Shown in pieces: positions 21,289-33,381 of a stretch of DNA of 64,000 nucleotides; within the stretch, counting starts at the first letter, position 1, and the number at the start of each line of letters is the position of its first letter. The notes beneath the pieces are model-generated. The model saw only the letters and a program-made list of their open reading frames with translations, was not told the origin of the DNA and did not search any database. The position numbers and the translations under genes are program-made. The stretch is from Ciona savignyi (lineage: Eukaryota > Chordata > Ascidiacea > Phlebobranchia > Cionidae): the NCBI GenBank assembly GCA_000149265.1, contig CH003369.1:62001-126000 (forward strand). Direction: 5' to 3'.

Positions 21289-23678
21289 CTAGCATAAAGC
21301 TGCCTTTGGCATGCTTTGTCCAAGTGGTGGGTATGGTATCCATGGCGAAGGGGCCGGAAAGGGTATCCAGGGTGACACAACAAAGGGTTCGAAATCTCCG
21401 GAATATGCTAGATAGGATTTCTTGAAATGGTTTCTCATAGTTGGTCGCATCTGTTCAACCTGTCACCGCACATGAAAGCACGTGAACGTTAAATGTGTGG
21501 TGTTTTATGTGTAACAATAATACTTATATGTTAGGGTGAATTACTAGCATAACACCTGTACAGTTGTGACCTTTGGTTATCTACAACTTCATAATAAGGA
21601 TACTTATCAGATGGTGGTTGTTAGTCATGTAATTATCACGTGGAAGCCAAAGCATAAGCATTAAAACACCTGTGATGAGTAACCTCACAGCCAACTTGAT
21701 CACAGTCCAAGGCTTTAAATTTAAACCCGGCAAACGCACTTTCTAGTTGCTGGTTTTTAATTAAATATTTCGACAGCAACAAGTAAATTATACATTACCT
21801 GTAGTTGTTTGTAAATTGTCCGTGAGTTAGTTGCCGCCACCTTTTTCAACTCATTGTAATAATCTTCGTGAATAATTGCGGCCTGCGAAAAGTTTTGGCG
21901 ACAGCACTTTTCAATAATTTTGGCACTACTAAAAGGCAAAAGTAGAAAATGTATACTAATTTTTTTTACCAATAACTGCGTTAAGTTTGAAAGTGCGGGT
22001 CTGCGAGAAAAAAATTACTAATTACTAAATTATGAAATTTCGGTATATGGAGATGTAATTTGGTTATCTAATTCCTTCTTTTTATTATTAATCCTATAAT
22101 TTGCCAACCCCCACAATTTTTTTTTACTTTTTGCCGAATTTCCGGAAGGTCATCGTAGTTGAACGTCTGTGGATAGAACTGCAGCGGGTACCGCGGCAGA
22201 GGCACCACTTTCGGAGTGCACACAAACTCTGATATCCGTGGTCGTCGTAACGGCGCGGCCCTCTTTTTCGCAGAAACAACTGTTAACGTGTGGAACTGCG
22301 TTATAATCTCTGGCACGGCAGTGGATCAATTGCTCGTGAGCAAGAAAGTCTAAGATTCAAAGTTTTACAACATGATCATATTGATGTCAAGACCTGCACA
22401 GCATTCGATTATATCATTAAAAAATAAATACCCCAATTGATAAAAGTCACATATTTTATACAAAGTTTACTTCTCCAATATATAGGATGTAACAAATAAA
22501 ACGTGGATTCAAAAAGTTGGAATCTCTATACTTGCCTCTTCGCTTTTCAACCGTCGTCATGTTCTCTAGTTTGGAGGCCGGAGTTGAGTAGGTTCGCTGC
22601 AATTCGTCGACTGGTCGATCTCGTATTTTCACATTGTGAGTCGTTCTTGCCGCTTCCACCTTGTGATATGTTTGTCTCTAACGTTATTCCCCAGTTTACT
22701 GTCAATCTGAACTTGGTCATTCGGAAAACAAAACAGAAAAACAATTAACGAAATACGACCCGTAGTAAGTCATTTATCACACACTGCAATGGTCAATGTT
22801 GAAAACTACTATATCCCCAAATGTGGTTATTTTGCGCGAAATGGGGTAAAATAAGACGGGGTCAAGACACAAATCAAAAATAGAAAGACCGGTTTTTAAA
22901 AAACAAATATGATACATTCGAAATTTGCCTCGATCCATTAGATTCAGATAGTTCGATCAAAAACTGTTATAACAAATAAGAACACACTGCATTAGCTGTA
23001 ATAACAAAAAATATAACGACGAAATCTAACACAGTTGTTAGTTGTTCTCTTCTAGGGGATATATTTACAAAATATATATATTTTGTTATTACAGAAAACA
23101 ATGAGCGCCAATGTATATATATATATATATATTATCAATTCTAGTTATACGACAATGCATGTGATATGGGTGCTTTATCAATCAACATCATAGAATCTTT
23201 GCCTATAGCAGGCGAATAACCGTGGATTGTAGACCCATATTAAAAAAAAACTCAAGAATTTGCTGCATTCGTTATCGAAGGAATAAAGCTACACTACCTT
23301 GGACTGCAAATCGCTGGTTACATTTCCGCCACTTGTCTTGTCAGGAATGCTGAATTTGGTTTGGTCGGATTTTTGCTTATTTGTCGAGGCTGGTCTTGCT
23401 GATTTCGCCCGGACTAATTATAAATATCGTAATAGAACGACTGTTTGAAATCTAAACTTTGTTATTTATACCTACGGAAGTCTTGCGAATATTGGCGCTC
23501 ACGGCTCTTACTCTTTTTGGCTCATCTTGCTGTAAAAACGAAGCAATTTAAATTAAAGATTGTGTAATTATATGCTTGTATAACCTAGTACATTATTTTT
23601 ATGGTGAGAATAGTGGAATTAACCGCGCGAATATAAATAGTTTCTTGACGTTTCAATCACCAGTCGCCACCAGGTCAT
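21289..23678 (-). CDS. Unrecognised protein, about 256 aa, basic and proline-rich
   Basis: I do not recognise the family. Coding exons in order: 23678-23661 (tentative MTWWRL), 23529-23472, 23413-23298, 22677-22536, 22309-22128, 21882-21799, 21459-21289; phases agree throughout. The acceptor at 22659 is an alternative for the fourth exon. Visible features: a basic N-terminal half rich in Arg, Lys, Ser and Pro (PKRVRAVSANIRKTS, RAKSARPAST); a middle with PRISEFVCTPKVVPLPRYPL; a helical part (AAIIHEDYYNELKKVAATNS); and a C-terminus with a PWIPFPAPSPWIPYPP repeat. No signal peptide or membrane segment. The exon ending at 22536 uses a GC donor (AGAG|gcaagt), the consensus for that class. Style and company (EF-hand gene just upstream on the same strand) would suit a ciliary or sperm protein, but this is only a guess. 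Confidence 0.65.
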
Positions 23679-23931
23679 TAAATTTACAGCAGTTAAGACT
23701 CTCTCCAAGAAGAATAACACACATTTCATCGACCCAGTTAAGTAATATTATAAAGTTAGTAATAAAAAGCGGACAAAACGTTTTGTATGTTTTTAAAAGA
23801 GTTATGGTCGACTGTTGGTACCAAAATTGTCCGTGGTATTGTTACTTTAGTTTTATAACCCCCAAAATAAACATAATTGTATTTAAGTATGTACGGTAAG
23901 TAAGCCAGTAAAGAGCTAAACAGAAAACAAA

Positions 23932-26900
23932 CTAAATGCTACTGTGTGCCTTCAGCAGCCCGTTGCAGCCCCATCGCAGAGGCTGTGCGTATGGTGAATC
24001 CTTAAACTCCTTCTTTCCAGCAAATGGCGATTTTTCATCCTTCAGTTCTTTACTGATGTGTTCGTATCGTTTTATCATCTCTTGGTAAGATAAGCCGATA
24101 CATCTCTGGCCTGTGATAGAGTAAATATACATTGATTATAAAAATATTAGGGGTCACATATATCTAAAAAAATAAAAAGGACTCTTTAATTAGACTCTGA
24201 ATATTTTATTTTTTAAATAAAGTTACCTGCTGACCAGTCGTGTATAACGTGATCATTTAATTTCTTGATTCTGTTAACATAGAAATGACGGATTTCTTCC
24301 ATTGAGTCTTTCTTTGTGGCAGTTTTTAGCATCGTAAAAAATAAATCTCGCTTAAGATCGGTTAAACTGTAACAAACAATATTTTGTTCTAAAATTCTTG
24401 TTTTTCAATAATTTTAAAACGGAAATTTGAAAGCAACGTATTATTTAAACACACTACAATAGCGACGGTATATAGAAGCGAGGTAATCTGACGATTACCC
24501 GTGTGTTAATGGCCCTTTGCGTTTTTTATTACTGAGATAAACATGAATATACTATTTTATGTGATAAAATAAGCCAACCCTTTTAGTATAACTTGATATT
24601 TTAAATTAAATTTAAAGTAAAAGATTTTTTTCTTTACAATATACCTAACTCTTGACAATGTAATAGTATTTTACAGTGAAACCCACCTGTCGTATGTGGA
24701 AAACTTTTTGGTTGTATTTGTGTTTTTCCTTCCTGTCTGGTTGCTGCTGGTAAATTCCTCAAACACTTTTATTTCTTTGGCTAACTTTTTACGATCGTCG
24801 TCTAAAAATACCGTATTTATTCATATAAGTTTGAATGTTCTGTTGAGATCAGCCGGTGACCCAATGGTAGGGGTTATATAGGATATTACATATTTATATT
24901 TGGGCAGGGGTTGTAAAAAGACAGGGTGTGTTTGAACAGGGGTATTTTTACCAATGCAGGTCCACCTTAACGCACAAAAACAAATAAGCACTTAAAAAAC
25001 TAAATTGTTAAAGTTATCGCACAAAAAAGGTTGCATTTGTCAACTTGATTAAACCTTATGATCTATGTATGATTAGTGCAGAAACACAAAGCACATATTA
25101 TAGACCCTCTGATGGCATTAACACGGCGTTGGTATAATGTTGAGTTGTCGGGACATTGGTTGCGTGTTGTATATTTAATCTTTAGTTTAACCAAACAAAT
25201 TTAAACAATTCGAGATTTTGAATGGATATTGGAATCTGAACTGGATTTTCACGCTGCAATGATATTCTTAGGAGTGTCCTTCGCCATCCACATAGTACAG
25301 ATACTACATCACAAAAGCATCTTCCACACTAAATTTAATGTTTTCATTTAAAACTACCAATTCGCGATTAACGCTCTTTCGCTTGAAAATACATAAAGAA
25401 ATCGCTGGTTTTTGATCGACCCATTCACTGGCTCATTAGTTTCAAGCGACAACAGTAAAGTCCTGACCATCAAGGCCATGCCATGAGCGACAAGAAATCA
25501 GTGAGTATCTATCTATCTTATCTATTTACTGCCTACGGTTATATGTGTTACCGCACGAGGTTATATATTGAATGAATGTATAGCCTTGATGCTAAGACAA
25601 TGGCACCAAAGTAAAAATAGCGGTTTGACGTTCTGTTTGAATACGGTAATTGCATTATATGTTATACTATCACATGTTTGCTTCTCTATTATCGTCTTAC
25701 CGCTCATAATTTTAAGATAATTCTTAGGGTGTATCATGGCGAACAAAAACTCGTCAAACTCAATTTCCCCGGTCCCTTTCAGATCAAATTCTTTCAAAAC
25801 TTCACTGACTTCGTCGATAGATAAATCATTGCCAGTGTCGGGAAGCAATTCCTGAATAGCAGTACAGGTATTTTACCCATTGTTCATTTTTTTAATGAGC
25901 AACAGGTTAGGTGTTCGATAGTACTGCCGTAGTCCAACTTTAACACTGCCCAATTGTAATACCACAGTTTTGCAAAGACTAAGATTCCATGGAAATTAAC
26001 GCTGTTCGTGTGACTATAACCATAGAGTGATTCGGTGGATTATGAAAACTAGTAAGTTACAAATTCATATTAATTATGCAATAATATTATAATATTAGGC
26101 AGTCGCAAATTGATTGTATTAAAAAACAGCATTTTAAATGTTTGTACGTATGAGCACATGCAATAGATCAGTATATCCAAGACTATAAGTTGGGTAAAAA
26201 ATAAATGGATTACCAATGTAGCTTGAAATAATTCCGCTGGGCTAATTCCTCCGCTTTTAGTTTGATCAAATCTACAGAAAAGTCGTCTGAACGCATCCAA
26301 CTGAGATTTGTTCAAGACCGTTCTCCATACACCCTTTTTGTTGTTTACCTTTAATAAAGAAAAAAAAAACATTTTCGCATTTCATAAAAATGTCGTTGTG
26401 TTAGAAAATTCATCACGTAGTTTTGTGATTCCTATTTCATTAATTAAACTAAATAATTAAGACTTTCTCTGACTATTCAGATTACCTAAATTTAACTTTG
26501 TACAATATGAGACTAAATATGTGTAAACCGTTGGTCTGCACTCTCTACAGTCTATACAAAAGCGCTTGAAAGGTAATTTGATTATCTTGGTGATACATTT
26601 ACTGTAAAATTTATTTTTGTGTTTATAAGCCACGGCGCTCTCTATTTGTGAGCCACGGCGCTCTATTTTTTACCCCTCCCCTAAATGTCGTTCTGTTAGA
26701 GGTGGTGCTTAAATAGCGCTCTACTTTTAGGAAAACCTTTGATTACTAATTATTATAGGTGGCGCTCTATTTTTAAACCATTCCTATATAGTGGCGTTCT
26801 ATAAAAGGCCACGTCAGAATAGAGGTTTTCCAGTAGTATTATATGTGGATTATGGGCAATATACTGTTCAATTTATCTAGTCTACTGTTCAATTGGCTCT

Positions 26901-28737
26901 TTATATACATGTCAAAAATATCTTGAAAGATAGAAATTGACCATTACGAAGAGTACGTCACTGTTTTCAAAATATGAATGCCGACTTCAGTAAGGTCTTT
27001 TAATATTTATATCGTATTTCCATATGTCTAAACATAGATATGTAAAGATATATATAGACATATGTGTGCGTGTACCTGTAGGTCGAATTTTGCTCCTTGT
27101 TTTGGCTTATTTGATATTTTCGCCGAAATATTCGAAGATTTTGATTTTTCGTTCGTAAACTTTTCATCCTGAATTCAACTAACTAATTCATCTGGTAAAA
27201 AGCAAACTTATGTTACTTACGAATTGAAAAACACGGGCTGGGCGAGTGATGTGGTCTATTGATTCACCGAGAGAAGATGGTACGGAAGATCCACGCTGTG
27301 CGCCTTCAGTGTCGTCTTCCGACTGCCATCGGTGAAATGTTGTGGTAATATATTTATTTAAAGTGATACAAAGAAATGTAACCTGTATTTGTGCATCTAT
27401 TGGAATGTCGTCGGATCCAGAGTCTCTCATCTTTTCCTTTTTTGTAGGTCTAAATGTTATTACGGTGATTTGATTTTCAAATTATTATTATATAGTGGGC
27501 ATGATCATGTACATCGTATTTGCCTTAGCAAAATGGTAAAATAAGTATAACTTTGCTTACGCTATAGTTCTTCCTTTGATAACAAGGTTCGTTTTATTTG
27601 CCGATGTCTTTTTGTGTCTCACAATGGTTGATTTCAATGATGCTGGTCGGCGAATCTCGCCGGTAATTTCGCCACCAGTTACCCTGATTCTTGAGCGAAC
27701 CACAGACGAGGTTGAACTTTGCGAGGTTCTACTCGTTGATATTGATGAGAGTCTTGATGATTTTTGGGAGCAGTTGGCCAGGAATTCCGCTACGTAAATT
27801 AAGTACGTATTATGTGATATTTACAAATGCTAGTCCTCGTACGAATATATCATAGTAGGCCAAATATAGATAATGGGCATTGTTAGACAATAGTCTTTGT
27901 ACTTATATACCTGCGTTATTATCAAAAGAAGACGAGGAATACCACGGTTTTATTGCATTCTTTGATGAAATATGTTGCAGCGATTGTTTTTGCTTTGTAC
28001 TACGGCGAATCTTCTTTTTAACAAATTCCTGGTAAGACAACAAACACTTTGTAAATAGGGTCAATCTTTGATCATCTATTAGTGTAATATGATGTGAGCG
28101 ATTAATTAAAAACAGACTATGTGTGGTACTTTTTCCCCTAACTTGTAATGTGTCTAGTCACTGACGTGTTTTAACTACTGTAGTTTTGCCGTTTTGTCTC
28201 CTTAGTTTGAAATAATTGTTCTATTCTTCTTTATTGTAACGAAGAAACAAAAAATTACTAAACTAAACTACTTTTAAACAGATCAGTTAGACTGATGAAA
28301 TTCTAAGCCTCACCTTTTTCTCGCTTACTGCGCTCTCCTCGCTTCCAGTTAAATTGTTCTCCCAGGGAGTCTTAACTACTTCAACCAACAAGTTGGGAGC
28401 TGCATCTACATTTGAAATATTTCGGATGGGCCTATTATTGTGATAACAAGATGTTTGGCTTACCCTCGGTGTTTTTTTCAGTTAAGATGATCGAGTCTTG
28501 TTGGGATTGACTCTGGACAAAACCATAGTTATCCACTTGTTTTGTCCAACTTTCGACAATAAAGTCATCCAATGCCGTCGTCAATGCTTCATTTACCAAT
28601 TGGGTCGAACTAAGAAGCGACTGCGACTTTTTGAGTATAGTTGAATTCATAGCTATCTCGATTTCTTTCATTTCACCATTTTCGTCATCACATTTGTTCG
28701 GTTGCGATGGGGTGCTGCGATGAGAGTGTTTTATCGG
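23932..28737 (-). CDS. EF-hand protein, at least 564 aa, N-terminus unresolved
   Basis: Twelve in-phase coding exons: 28737-28464, 28405-28314, 28028-27911, 27789-27561, 27449-27383, 27322-27221, 27168-27076, 26348-26214, 25851-25701, 24801-24687, 24366-24227, 24110-23932. The first half is Ser/Lys-rich and low complexity. A paired EF-hand follows: loop 1 DQTKSGGISPAE has all ligand positions; loop 2 DLKGTGEIEFDE has Lys at position 3, so it may bind calcium weakly. After the pair comes a helical charged region and the terminus SPYAQPLRWGCNGLLKAHSS. Exon 28737 starts in phase 0; its first internal ATG is 28671. The exon at 30844-30732 may be the true first exon, but the phases do not join directly, so a linking exon is missing from my model. 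Vertebrate SPATA21 or an EFCAB protein is a possible relative; not established. Confidence 0.75.
24447..24556 (+). repeat. 3' fragment of the SINE in an intron of the EF-hand gene
   Basis: Retains ACACACTACAATAGCGACGG, GAGGTAATCTGACGATTACC, GTGTGTTAATGGCCC and AACATGAATATACTAT. The tRNA-like head is absent. Confidence 0.7.
26627..26808. repeat. Loose array of GGCGCTCTAT-containing units
   Basis: Five related units: GCCACGGCGCTCTCTATTT, GCCACGGCGCTCTATTTTTT, TTAAATAGCGCTCTACTTTT, AGGTGGCGCTCTATTTTTAA and AGTGGCGTTCTATAAAAG. Spacing is irregular, between about 22 and 80 bp. They lie in an intron of the EF-hand gene. They may be nested ends of MITE-like repeats rather than a true minisatellite. 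Confidence 0.55.
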
Positions 28738-29639
28738 CTAAAATTAAACAAAGACTTCCTGCTAAGCCGTTTTGTCTGCTTTTTTATAAACCACTATTAT
28801 AATGAAAAGATATGTGTTATGTATGTACGGTGGCGTATTTAGAGAGAATTATGGTGCCATGCCTCCCTCGGCGTTAACCCCAATGTGCCTTTTCACCTTC
28901 GTTATAGTCATTATTGATTTAAATTTATTACGAGACATAATTCAATCTGTGACAATCTTGGGTTACAAACAAAGGTCATTATTAATGATTATTGCTTTAT
29001 TTTTATGTTATAATAGTAGTATGTTGCTTTTTCTGTTATATCAGCATAATGAAGTGTATAATCGAAACTTATTTTTTATCAAAAGGACAATCTTTAGTTT
29101 TTGGGAACGAGCTAAGTTAGTTTTTGAGAACGTAGAAGGTATCCGTCTCGCTTCGAGTAGTATGCCTAAGTTAACGGTGATCTTAATTTCTTGCTAAGTA
29201 AGCCGTGAACAGTTGCCAGCAGCAGCGGTTACACTAATCAATCGAACCCCGTCGCAACTCTGGACATTGAACATGCAGTTGATCAAGTACATATTACTAC
29301 TTACTAGCGCCAATCAATGCTTTGCGTTTTCTCTAATTAAAAATGTTTTTTTTTGTAAAAAATACGTCATATTTGCACCGTTAAAAGATTCCAAATCACC
29401 TCCAGACGGCATTTCCATGGAAAATACGAGCTAAGTGAATCAATTACGTCTGCGAATCAAATGACGTAAAGGCAATATTACCTAGCAAGCAAATTTTGGC
29501 TTACAAAAAACAGCAATTGTTTCTGATTTCAGTGTTCTTCTTGTGACTGGTGGTGAAAAAACAATTCCATGCATCCCATCAACCCTGGCTGATAATGCCT
29601 AGTTTAATAGAATTTGTTATTACACCTCGCATAGGTCAA

Positions 29640-29775
29640 ATACGTGATTATGGCGTCATAAATGGTGGAAACCTTTTTTGACCGCCTTCGGCGCGCGTAA
29701 CTTATGTAGGTGGTACGCGAGCACTGCATAAAACCTCGAAATGGAACGTGGGTGGAAAAAGGTTGGGAACCACTG
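29640..29775 (-). mobile_element. hAT transposon end fragment
   Basis: Read on the minus strand from 29775 the sequence starts CAGTGGTTCCCAACCTTTTT, a typical hAT terminal sequence. The partner end was not found, so the left limit is approximate. Confidence 0.55.
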
Positions 29776-29784
29776 TCTTAGAGG

Positions 29785-30003
29785 AAGCCAGCAAGCTTTT
29801 TTAACCTTTCTGTGACAACGATTACCAGTGAAAGGCCGTTTGATAGTTTGAAATTCTTTAAAAATTACTTGCGTTCCACAAAGGTCGGAACTCGGTTAAA
29901 TGGTCTTGCTTTCCTTTACATACACCGTGATTTGAACTTGAAATATTATGATGTCGTAATTTTCGAGTTTGAAAAGAAACGTCGGCGCTTAGATATCAGC
30001 TAG
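29785..30003 (+). pseudogene. hAT transposase C-terminal dimerisation-domain fragment
   Basis: An open frame ends at TAG 30003 and reads NLSVTTITSERPFDSLKFFK, NYLRSTKVGTRLNGLAFLYI, HRDLNLKYYDVVIFEFEKKR. This matches the hAT dimerisation pattern in which SERSFS-LK-IKTYLRSTM is followed by RLNGLALLNIHRDI. Only the last ~70 residues remain; the catalytic part is absent. It lies ten bases beyond the hAT end at 29775, in an order that one intact element could not produce, so two fragments or a rearrangement are present. Confidence 0.7.
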
Positions 30004-30731
30004 AATCGGAATAGCGTAATGGTTCTTACATTCGTTTCCGATTTGTTTTAATTGTTTTGGTTGTTTGATTGCGTTTTTGTTAAGTTTTATCACATTGTAA
30101 AACAAATAATTTTCTTTTCCTAACTCCTTCGTGAAAGGAATGGAAAGTTACAAATTACATGTCTATATATATGGCTTAGGCGTACAACTTAAGTAATCCT
30201 TGCCACAGAAGAAGAAGAGCGATTCCTGAAACACAGACTTGTGTATGCTTTCAAGTGCTGACGTTGGCGCTTGTGTTCGGCTATATAACTGTAAATCTAG
30301 TTCGGCTATTACAGAGATTTCTGGTCAAAAGACAAGTAAACTAATCGATTTAATTTTGATATTACCTAATTTTTGAGTGTTTGTTTACTTTCTGAAAATA
30401 TTTATTTTAACCAGGGAAAATACACAGCATTTGTCTAAATTTAACAAATTATTATCTCCACAAATACACTAAACAGATTGCTGCTCCAAATAAACGCAAA
30501 TCATATTTTATTTACGGTTATTAAAAAAAGTTATTAAAGTTAATTTAGGAAATACGCACGCAACGAGCGCATCCTCGCAACAAAGAAGCTACACCTGTCG
30601 TCCAATACCTTTTTTATTGCTAGCAGAAACATGGCACAATACTTTAAGCCATAACAAAGTTTATGATACACAGTCACCCATATTTGCTGCGCCACTGGGA
30701 AACGTACCTCACAAACTAATCACACACTAAC

Positions 30732-30844
30732 CACGTTGCTTTGGTGTTATGCTGACTTGTTACTGAAGATCTTGCAAACGACACTTTATTTTTTATTTCT
30801 TCACTGCCCCTTGTAGAAGTTGTGGAAGAAGAGGATTTTGTCAT
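30732..30844 (-). CDS. Candidate first coding exon of the EF-hand gene
   Basis: ATG 30844 opens a Ser/Thr-rich frame (MTKSSSSTTSTRGSEEIKNK) ending at donor GTG|gttagt, leaving two bases of a codon. A stronger donor (GTGAG|gtacgt) lies about 25 bases further, but only after an in-frame stop. The composition resembles the Ser/Lys-rich start of the EF-hand protein. The phase does not fit exon 28737 directly, so either a small exon is missing or this is a separate or noncoding 5' exon. Confidence 0.35.
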
Positions 30845-31439
30845 TTTTGGTTTCGACCCACTCCTTTTTAATATAACCTAAACCAGGCATTAAAACTAAA
30901 CATGTCCTAATTTTTTTTAAACATTTTTTCGCAATTTTTCATGTAATAAATAAAAAAACAGTTATTTTATTTTACGTTCACCTAATTGTATCACATTTAT
31001 GAGTATTACGTCATATTAATAATTTAAACGAAACATAGTATGTATCGCATACTAATTTTTAACAAACTATTATTATCCGTCTTTATATAGTCATTATTAA
31101 CTTGCGTAGTAACAAGTATTAACTTAAACCAAATAGTATATGTCTATATATACTTTATGTTTAAGATTGGGACGCTTGATTGCTCACGCATATTCAGTAA
31201 ACAGGCAAACCATAGGAATTTCGGTGATTTGTTTATGAAGTTTTAACTAAAGCTAAAACGTGTCAGTTCTTACTCAAAGTGTGCAATACATTTGTATGTT
31301 AGGTGATATAATGGAATATTACCCCCAAGCCTTAAGAGGCATAAAACCAGTATTTTAATGTTTAAAATATGATTTCATGAAGCAGGCCTATAATTTTTAG
31401 GTATCCTATGTTCTTCAGTTCTTGTGTCAGAAAACCAGG

Positions 31440-31612
31440 CTCAGGCGCTCTTACAGTGTGTTGTATATGATACACACCTTTCTTTAATTTAGTAGAACCC
31501 AATAATTCCTTTGAGTTTAGGCAATGTGTGTTAAGTGCCTTGCCCAGGGACACAACCGACTAGCTAGTGACCAGTTTCGAACCTGCAACTCTTGAAAGGC
31601 GACACACTAACC
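31440..31612 (-). repeat. SINE copy, minus strand
   Basis: Contains ACAGTGTGTTGTATATGATA, TTAGTAGAACCCAATAATTC, GGCAATGTGTGTTAAGTGCC, ACAACCGACTAGCTAG, CAGTTTCGAACCTGCAAC and the start of the head. It lacks the distal tail. Confidence 0.8.
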
Positions 31613-33099
31613 CTGAATGGGTTGCAAAGCACTGATCTAGTGTAAATAGTACTTTTAAGGTAACAGTGTCCACTGGTTTTATTAAATGGTCCACAGCTTT
31701 CATCCAAATCGTCAAAAGGGTTCATAACACTAAAAAGTTTGGGAGATCAACAATTATCTTGATTTCTTTAGCTAAAGGCATATGCTAAATAAAAGTTCGT
31801 CTTGTTTTCATTTACAATACCAGCACTGTTATTCATAAACAATTTTATTAAATAATGTAGTATGAACATGCTAAGTTATTTAAATAGGCCAAATTGATAC
31901 ACTAAATCTGGTTAATTATGTTCATATAATTTGTTGTGCTCACATTAGATTTAACAAATTTACAGAGGTTTTAGGGAAAAATTGTATTCAAAATTTAGTT
32001 AGTAGATTTGTATGGGTGAGAAGAAGATATTTTTTTGCAGGTTTGCATTATTGATGCTTTTATGATTTGTTTTTATTCCACGAACGCCAGGCGAATAAAG
32101 AACCAGTGACTAGATAGATTAAAATAATTCACTGATATGGAATAGAAAACACCATGAAACTGCTTGTGTAAAAGCATTATTCTTATAGTTGAAAATAAAA
32201 CTTAGTATTGTGCTGTTGCTTTAACCTTAAAAGCATTTATTAAATTGATATATTTGCTATAAAGCATACAGTATTAAATTATAATTGAAAAGGTACGGCA
32301 AAATGTAAGATGTATGGCAAATCGTAAGTTATCATTTTTAGTACCGGTAGGGTGTTTTGAGACTTGGTAAAAATAATTTTTGTTTTTGAATTTTAAGGAT
32401 TGACAAAGAAACCAGACTAAAAGATATCCAGTTCAAGCCACAATGGCTTCTTCTGTGAATGCGATCCAACATTTTACTACTGTAGCTTTGTTGAAGTGAT
32501 TTCAATAGCTTGCCAAATGATGTTGTCCAAATGTTTTTTTTATTTGTTTGTTGTAGTATCTGCTCATTTTGACTATGTAATTTTAGTTTGAGGCCTATGG
32601 TAGTTTAATCGTGAAGCACAGTAAGGATGCATTATAGTAACAATATCAAGGTGACAACAAAAAGGAATGGTGAATTGTCGAAGCCATCTTTACTTACCTT
32701 TTATAGCTATGCCTATTCAACAATAGTTTACCATATACAAATCTTGTCCAATCAGTTCCTTGTGATACATTTCCGGTTTTGCAATGAAATACTAACCGTA
32801 GGAAGTTACAATTAGTCATTCTGTTTAGATCTTATCACAGTCTTATTTTTCACCATTACTATCCTTACATATGCTTCATGCGGTTGTTCCAATAAATGCA
32901 ATTTTATGTACTTCCTTTCACAAATGAATTTTAAACTGGTATATATACGGGATATTTAAACAACATTTTAGAACTTTAGAAACTGTCACATATAACAGAT
33001 CTATTGTTCGAGACACTGAGAAGCTAAATGTATGTTGCTATGCAAATATATATTTTATAGTTTGTCCAGAAAGAACAAAATTGAATGTATTGTCTAAGT
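31613..33099. other. Intergenic AT-rich region
   Basis: No gene or named repeat recognised; the open frames are short and without known motifs. Confidence 0.5.
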
Positions 33100-33381
33100 C
33101 AGGGATGTCACACACTGCGGCCCACCTGAGATTTTTGTGCGGCCCGCTAGTCATTTTCACTCCAAGTAGTATTTTGTTCTCTGAATCTTAGCCTAATTAA
33201 AATGTATCAGTCAGCTTTTAGGGACGTAGTAATAGTAGACTATAGTAGGGAAGCAACATGAATACGCAGGTTTTATATAACTATTAGACTATGCGGCCCA
33301 TTGAATTAATAGGTTATGCAGCCCATTGAGTTTTTTCAAGTGACAATGCGGCCCACTACAATAAAAGGTTGGACATCCCTG
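33100..33381. mobile_element. hAT-type MITE with 8-bp target duplication
   Basis: A 282-bp element bounded by CAGGGATGTC and its complement GACATCCCTG. The flanks are identical 8-bp direct repeats GTCTAAGT (33092-33099 and 33382-33389). An 8-bp duplication and CAGGG ends are hAT hallmarks. The interior repeats a GCGGCCCA word near both ends. No coding capacity. Intact duplications suggest a fairly recent insertion. Confidence 0.9.

Noticed and set aside
27576-27797. 73-codon plus-strand open frame
   Set aside because: It is the antisense shadow of EF-hand gene exon 27789-27561.
28802-29197. 131-codon plus-strand open frame with hydrophobic stretches
   Set aside because: It is isolated, has no recognisable family and no flanking exons, and its composition fits chance in AT-rich DNA. 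It lies within the unresolved 5' part of the minus-strand EF-hand gene.
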